From Maritimibacter sp. (GTDB taxonomy: Bacteria; Pseudomonadota; Alphaproteobacteria; Rhodobacterales; Rhodobacteraceae), in NCBI GenBank assembly GCA_020441225.1, contig JAGRMP010000308.1, forward strand, positions 1 to 7,075: a stretch of 7,075 nucleotides of DNA, in the 5' to 3' direction. Positions 4,843-7,075 of this stretch are shown here, piece by piece. The notes beneath the pieces are model-generated. The model saw nothing but the letters and a program-made list of their open reading frames with translations. It was not told where the DNA came from and did not search any database. Made by a program: the position numbers and the translations under genes. Numbering within the stretch: the first letter of the stretch is position 1; each line of letters begins with the position of its first letter.

Positions 4843-6644
4843 TGTCTCGCAAGGCCAAGCCCTCTCAGGACCGGACCGGACCGGCGCCCGCCGTCCAGCG
4901 CATGTCGCCGCGGGCGCGGATCGTGCTGGTGGTGCTGATCACCCTCGCGGTGGCGGTGGTCTGGGTCTCGAACGATTGGCTCACGGGGCGCTATACCGAG
5001 ACCACGCGGTCGCGCGCCGAGCTGCGCATGGCGCTCTACTCGGGCAACCTGAAATCGGAACTGCAGCGCAACTCGGTCGTGCCGCTCCTGTTGTCGCGCG
5101 ACCCGACGCTGATGAGCGCGCTGGCGAGCCGCGACTACGTCGCCTCGTCGCAGCGGCTCATTTCCTACCGCGACGAGATCGGCGCCGCCTCGCTGGAGAT
5201 GCTCGACGCCGACGGCCGGGTGGTGGCCGCGACCCAGCGCGAACAGCTCGGCACCAACCGCCGCAGTACGCTCTATTTCGTCAACGCGCTGCGCTCCGAC
5301 GACACCGTCTTCACCGCCTCGCGCTCCGATAGCGGCAGCTACGGCTTCACCTATGCACGCAGGATGGCGTTGCAGGGCGAGTTGCTCGGGGTGATCGTGG
5401 TCGAGGTCGACCTCGCGAAATTCGAGCCCGGCTGGGCCGAAATCCAGGACGCGGTGATGGTGACCGACAGTGCCGGACAGGTGATCCTCGCAACCGAGAC
5501 CCGCTGGCGCGGCCGGTCCGAGGCCGAAGCGCTCGAATTGGTGTCGCCGGCCAACGCGATCGAACGGGCGACCCGGTCGAACGCCAACTGGGCCTCGCTG
5601 CCGGCGGAGGCGCTGTTCACCGGCGACGAGGTGATGCGCCAGGACGTCAAGATCGATTTCCAGGGCTGGCGGATGACCACCTTCACCACCTATGCCTCGG
5701 TGCGCGAACGGGTCAACGGGGTGCTGGCGCTCGAGATCATGGGATTTGCCATCCTGCTCGCCGCGACCTTCTACGTCATTTCCCGTCGCGCTACCTCGCG
5801 CTCGCTCACCTTCCAGCTCGAATCGGCCGAGCTGCGCACGCTGAACGAGGCGCTCCGGCGCGAGGTCTCGGAACGGCAGAAGGCCGAGGCCAACCTGCAG
5901 GTCGCCGAACAGACCCTCGCCCAATCGTCGAAGCTCGCGGCGTTGGGCGAGATGTCGGCCGCGGTCAGCCACGAGCTCAACCAGCCGCTCGCGGCGATGA
6001 AGACCTATCTCGCCGGCGCCAAGCTGCTCCTGCAGCGCAAACGCGCCGAAGAGGCGCTGAGCTCGTTCCAGCGGATCGACGACCTGATCGAGCGGATGGG
6101 GGCGATCACCCGCCAGCTCAAGAGCTATGCCCGCAAGGGCGGCGAGGCCTTCGAAGAGCTTGACATCCGCAACTCGATCTCGGCCGCGCTCAGCATGATG
6201 GAGCCGCAGCTCAAGCGCCGCCAGGTGCGCATCACCCGCAACATCCCGCGCGAGGCGGTGATGGTGCTGGGCGACCGGGTGCGGCTCGAACAGGTGCTCA
6301 TCAACCTCCTGCGCAACGCCATCGACGCCACCAAGGCGATGGAAGCGCCGCAGGTCGACATCCTGCTCACCGCCGACAGCGAAGCGGCGCGCATCACCGT
6401 GCGCGACAACGGGCCCGGCGTGGCGGACCTCGACAAGCTGTTCGAACCCTTCTACACCACCAAAGCCCCCGGCGACGGCGTCGGCCTCGGGCTCGCGATT
6501 TCTTCGGGGATCGTGTCCGATCTCGGCGGCCGCCTCACGGCGCGCAACTGGTCCGAGGGGGGGGCGGTGTTCGAGGTGGAACTGCCGGTGCTCGGTGCGA
6601 ACGGAAAAAAGAAGACATCGAAGGATGTGGAAGCCGCCGAATGA
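4842..6644 (+). CDS. dctB: C4-dicarboxylate-sensing histidine kinase, DctB type
   Basis: The 600-residue product is an inner-membrane sensor kinase that would phosphorylate the DctD-type regulator encoded next. A short basic N-terminus leads to membrane helix 1 (about 26-43), a periplasmic sensor region (about 44-290) that fits the double PDC/Cache fold of DctB, membrane helix 2 (about 292-314) and a coiled-coil linker (about 320-365) with no cytoplasmic PAS domain visible. The kinase core is intact: H377 in VSHELNQPL, N488 and N492 in the N-box, DNGPG (522-526), FEPF (534-537) and GVGLGLA (546-552). The length fits DctB. DctB proteins bind succinate, fumarate and malate; that is family knowledge, not visible here. 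The ATG at 4842 follows a good -10 box but has no ribosome binding site. The gene trails purQ by 37 bases and precedes the regulator by 75. Confidence 0.93.
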   Translation: MSRKAKPSQDRTGPAPAVQRMSPRARIVLVVLITLAVAVVWVSNDWLTGRYTETTRSRAELRMALYSGNLKSELQRNSVVPLLLSRDPTLMSALASRDYVASSQRLISYRDEIGAASLEMLDADGRVVAATQREQLGTNRRSTLYFVNALRSDDTVFTASRSDSGSYGFTYARRMALQGELLGVIVVEVDLAKFEPGWAEIQDAVMVTDSAGQVILATETRWRGRSEAEALELVSPANAIERATRSNANWASLPAEALFTGDEVMRQDVKIDFQGWRMTTFTTYASVRERVNGVLALEIMGFAILLAATFYVISRRATSRSLTFQLESAELRTLNEALRREVSERQKAEANLQVAEQTLAQSSKLAALGEMSAAVSHELNQPLAAMKTYLAGAKLLLQRKRAEEALSSFQRIDDLIERMGAITRQLKSYARKGGEAFEELDIRNSISAALSMMEPQLKRRQVRITRNIPREAVMVLGDRVRLEQVLINLLRNAIDATKAMEAPQVDILLTADSEAARITVRDNGPGVADLDKLFEPFYTTKAPGDGVGLGLAISSGIVSDLGGRLTARNWSEGGAVFEVELPVLGANGKKKTSKDVEAAE

Positions 6645-6686
6645 GTGTGCGAACATCCGACCGGGCGGGATAGGTCCGGCAGATTT

Positions 6687-6709
6687 GGCCCGATAGGGGG
6701 GCCGGAGGG
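6687..6709 (+). promoter_or_regulatory. Short hairpin next to the dctD ribosome binding site
   Basis: GGCCC (6687-6691) can pair with GGGCC (6699-6703) around a 7-base loop, and the ribosome binding site GGAGGG (6704-6709) starts at the next base. The stem could affect access to the site but does not cover it. It lies in the 75-base dctB-dctD spacer and lacks a T-run, so it is not a terminator. Confidence 0.3.
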
Positions 6710-6719
6710 TACCAAGAAC

Positions 6720-7075
6720 ATGGCCCAGGCAATGAAAATCGCTATCGTCGACGACGAACAGGACATGCGCCAGTCCATCTCGCAATGGCTGGCCCTCTCG
6801 GGGTTCGATACCGAGACATTTCCCTCTGCGGAGGACGCGCTGAAAAGCGTCGGTACCGACTACCCCGGTGTGGTGGTCTCCGACATCCGGATGCCCGGCA
6901 TGGACGGGATGCAGTTTCTCAAGAAGCTGATGAGCCTCGATTCGGCGCTGCCGGTGATCATGATCACCGGTCACGGCGACGTGCCGCTGGCGGCGGAAGC
7001 CATGCGGGCCGGGGCCTACGACTTTCTGGAAAAGCCGTTCAACCCCGACCGGATGCCCGAGCCCGCCAACCAGGC
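6720..7075 (+). CDS. dctD: DctD-type response regulator, receiver domain only (cut by window edge)
   Basis: The visible 118 residues are a complete receiver domain. It has the acidic pair D11-D12, the phosphoacceptor D55 in SDIRMPGMDG, T83 in ITGHGD and K105 in EKPF. The sequence around D55 and ITGHGDVPLAAEAMRAGAYDF is characteristic of DctD-like regulators of the NtrC class, whose remaining part would hold a sigma-54-interacting AAA+ domain and a helix-turn-helix; those lie outside the window. ATG 6720 is preferred because GGAGGG (6704-6709) lies 10 bases upstream; the in-frame ATG at 6732 is 22 bases away. DctB is the obvious partner kinase. In the family, phosphorylated DctD activates C4-dicarboxylate transport genes. 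The identity with DctD over other NtrC-class regulators rests partly on the DctB neighbour. Confidence 0.92.
   Translation, partial: MAQAMKIAIVDDEQDMRQSISQWLALSGFDTETFPSAEDALKSVGTDYPGVVVSDIRMPGMDGMQFLKKLMSLDSALPVIMITGHGDVPLAAEAMRAGAYDFLEKPFNPDRMPEPANQ

Noticed and set aside
6645..6719. Possible sigma-54 promoter before dctD
   Set aside because: No GG and GC pair with the required spacing and flanking consensus is present; TGGCCC here lacks the TTGC half.
4794..6974. Minus-strand open frame of 726 codons
   Set aside because: It lies antisense to the DctB- and DctD-type genes and is rich in His, Arg and Gly, as expected for a shadow frame in GC-rich DNA.

Overview
The window looks like chromosomal DNA of a high-G+C alphaproteobacterium, most likely a member of the Rhodobacteraceae. 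The basis is the very GC-rich coding DNA, the start of a DUF1476-type gene (an alphaproteobacterial family) divergent from purC, and a DctB/DctD pair with family-typical sequence. This placement is from recalled family features; no database was searched.

Layout. Positions 1-34 hold the first 11 codons of a minus-strand DUF1476 gene (the F1-ATPase zeta-inhibitor family). An 809-base non-coding stretch follows, with one AT-rich island. Then comes a plus-strand purine block: purC (844-1605), an HNH-like gene of about half G+C (1640-2413), purS (2426-2659), a zinc alcohol dehydrogenase gene that shares one base with purS (2659-3702), a 433-base gap with two copies of a nested palindromic element, and purQ (4136-4804). 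A sensor kinase gene of the DctB type (4842-6644) follows purQ after 37 bases, and a DctD-type response regulator gene (from 6720) runs off the right edge.

How the genes work together. PurC makes SAICAR. PurS and PurQ are the small and glutaminase subunits of the three-part FGAM synthase, whose large subunit PurL is not in the window. DctB and DctD form a two-component system expected to sense C4-dicarboxylates and to drive sigma-54-dependent transport genes; no transport gene is visible here.

The main surprises are that two unrelated genes (HNH-like and alcohol dehydrogenase) sit inside the purine block, tightly joined to purS on both sides, and that the gap before purQ carries two copies of a structured palindromic element. 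Each copy has alternative base-pairing partners, and its middle arms differ between copies while staying self-complementary. I found no CRISPR array, tRNA, rRNA or transposase gene.
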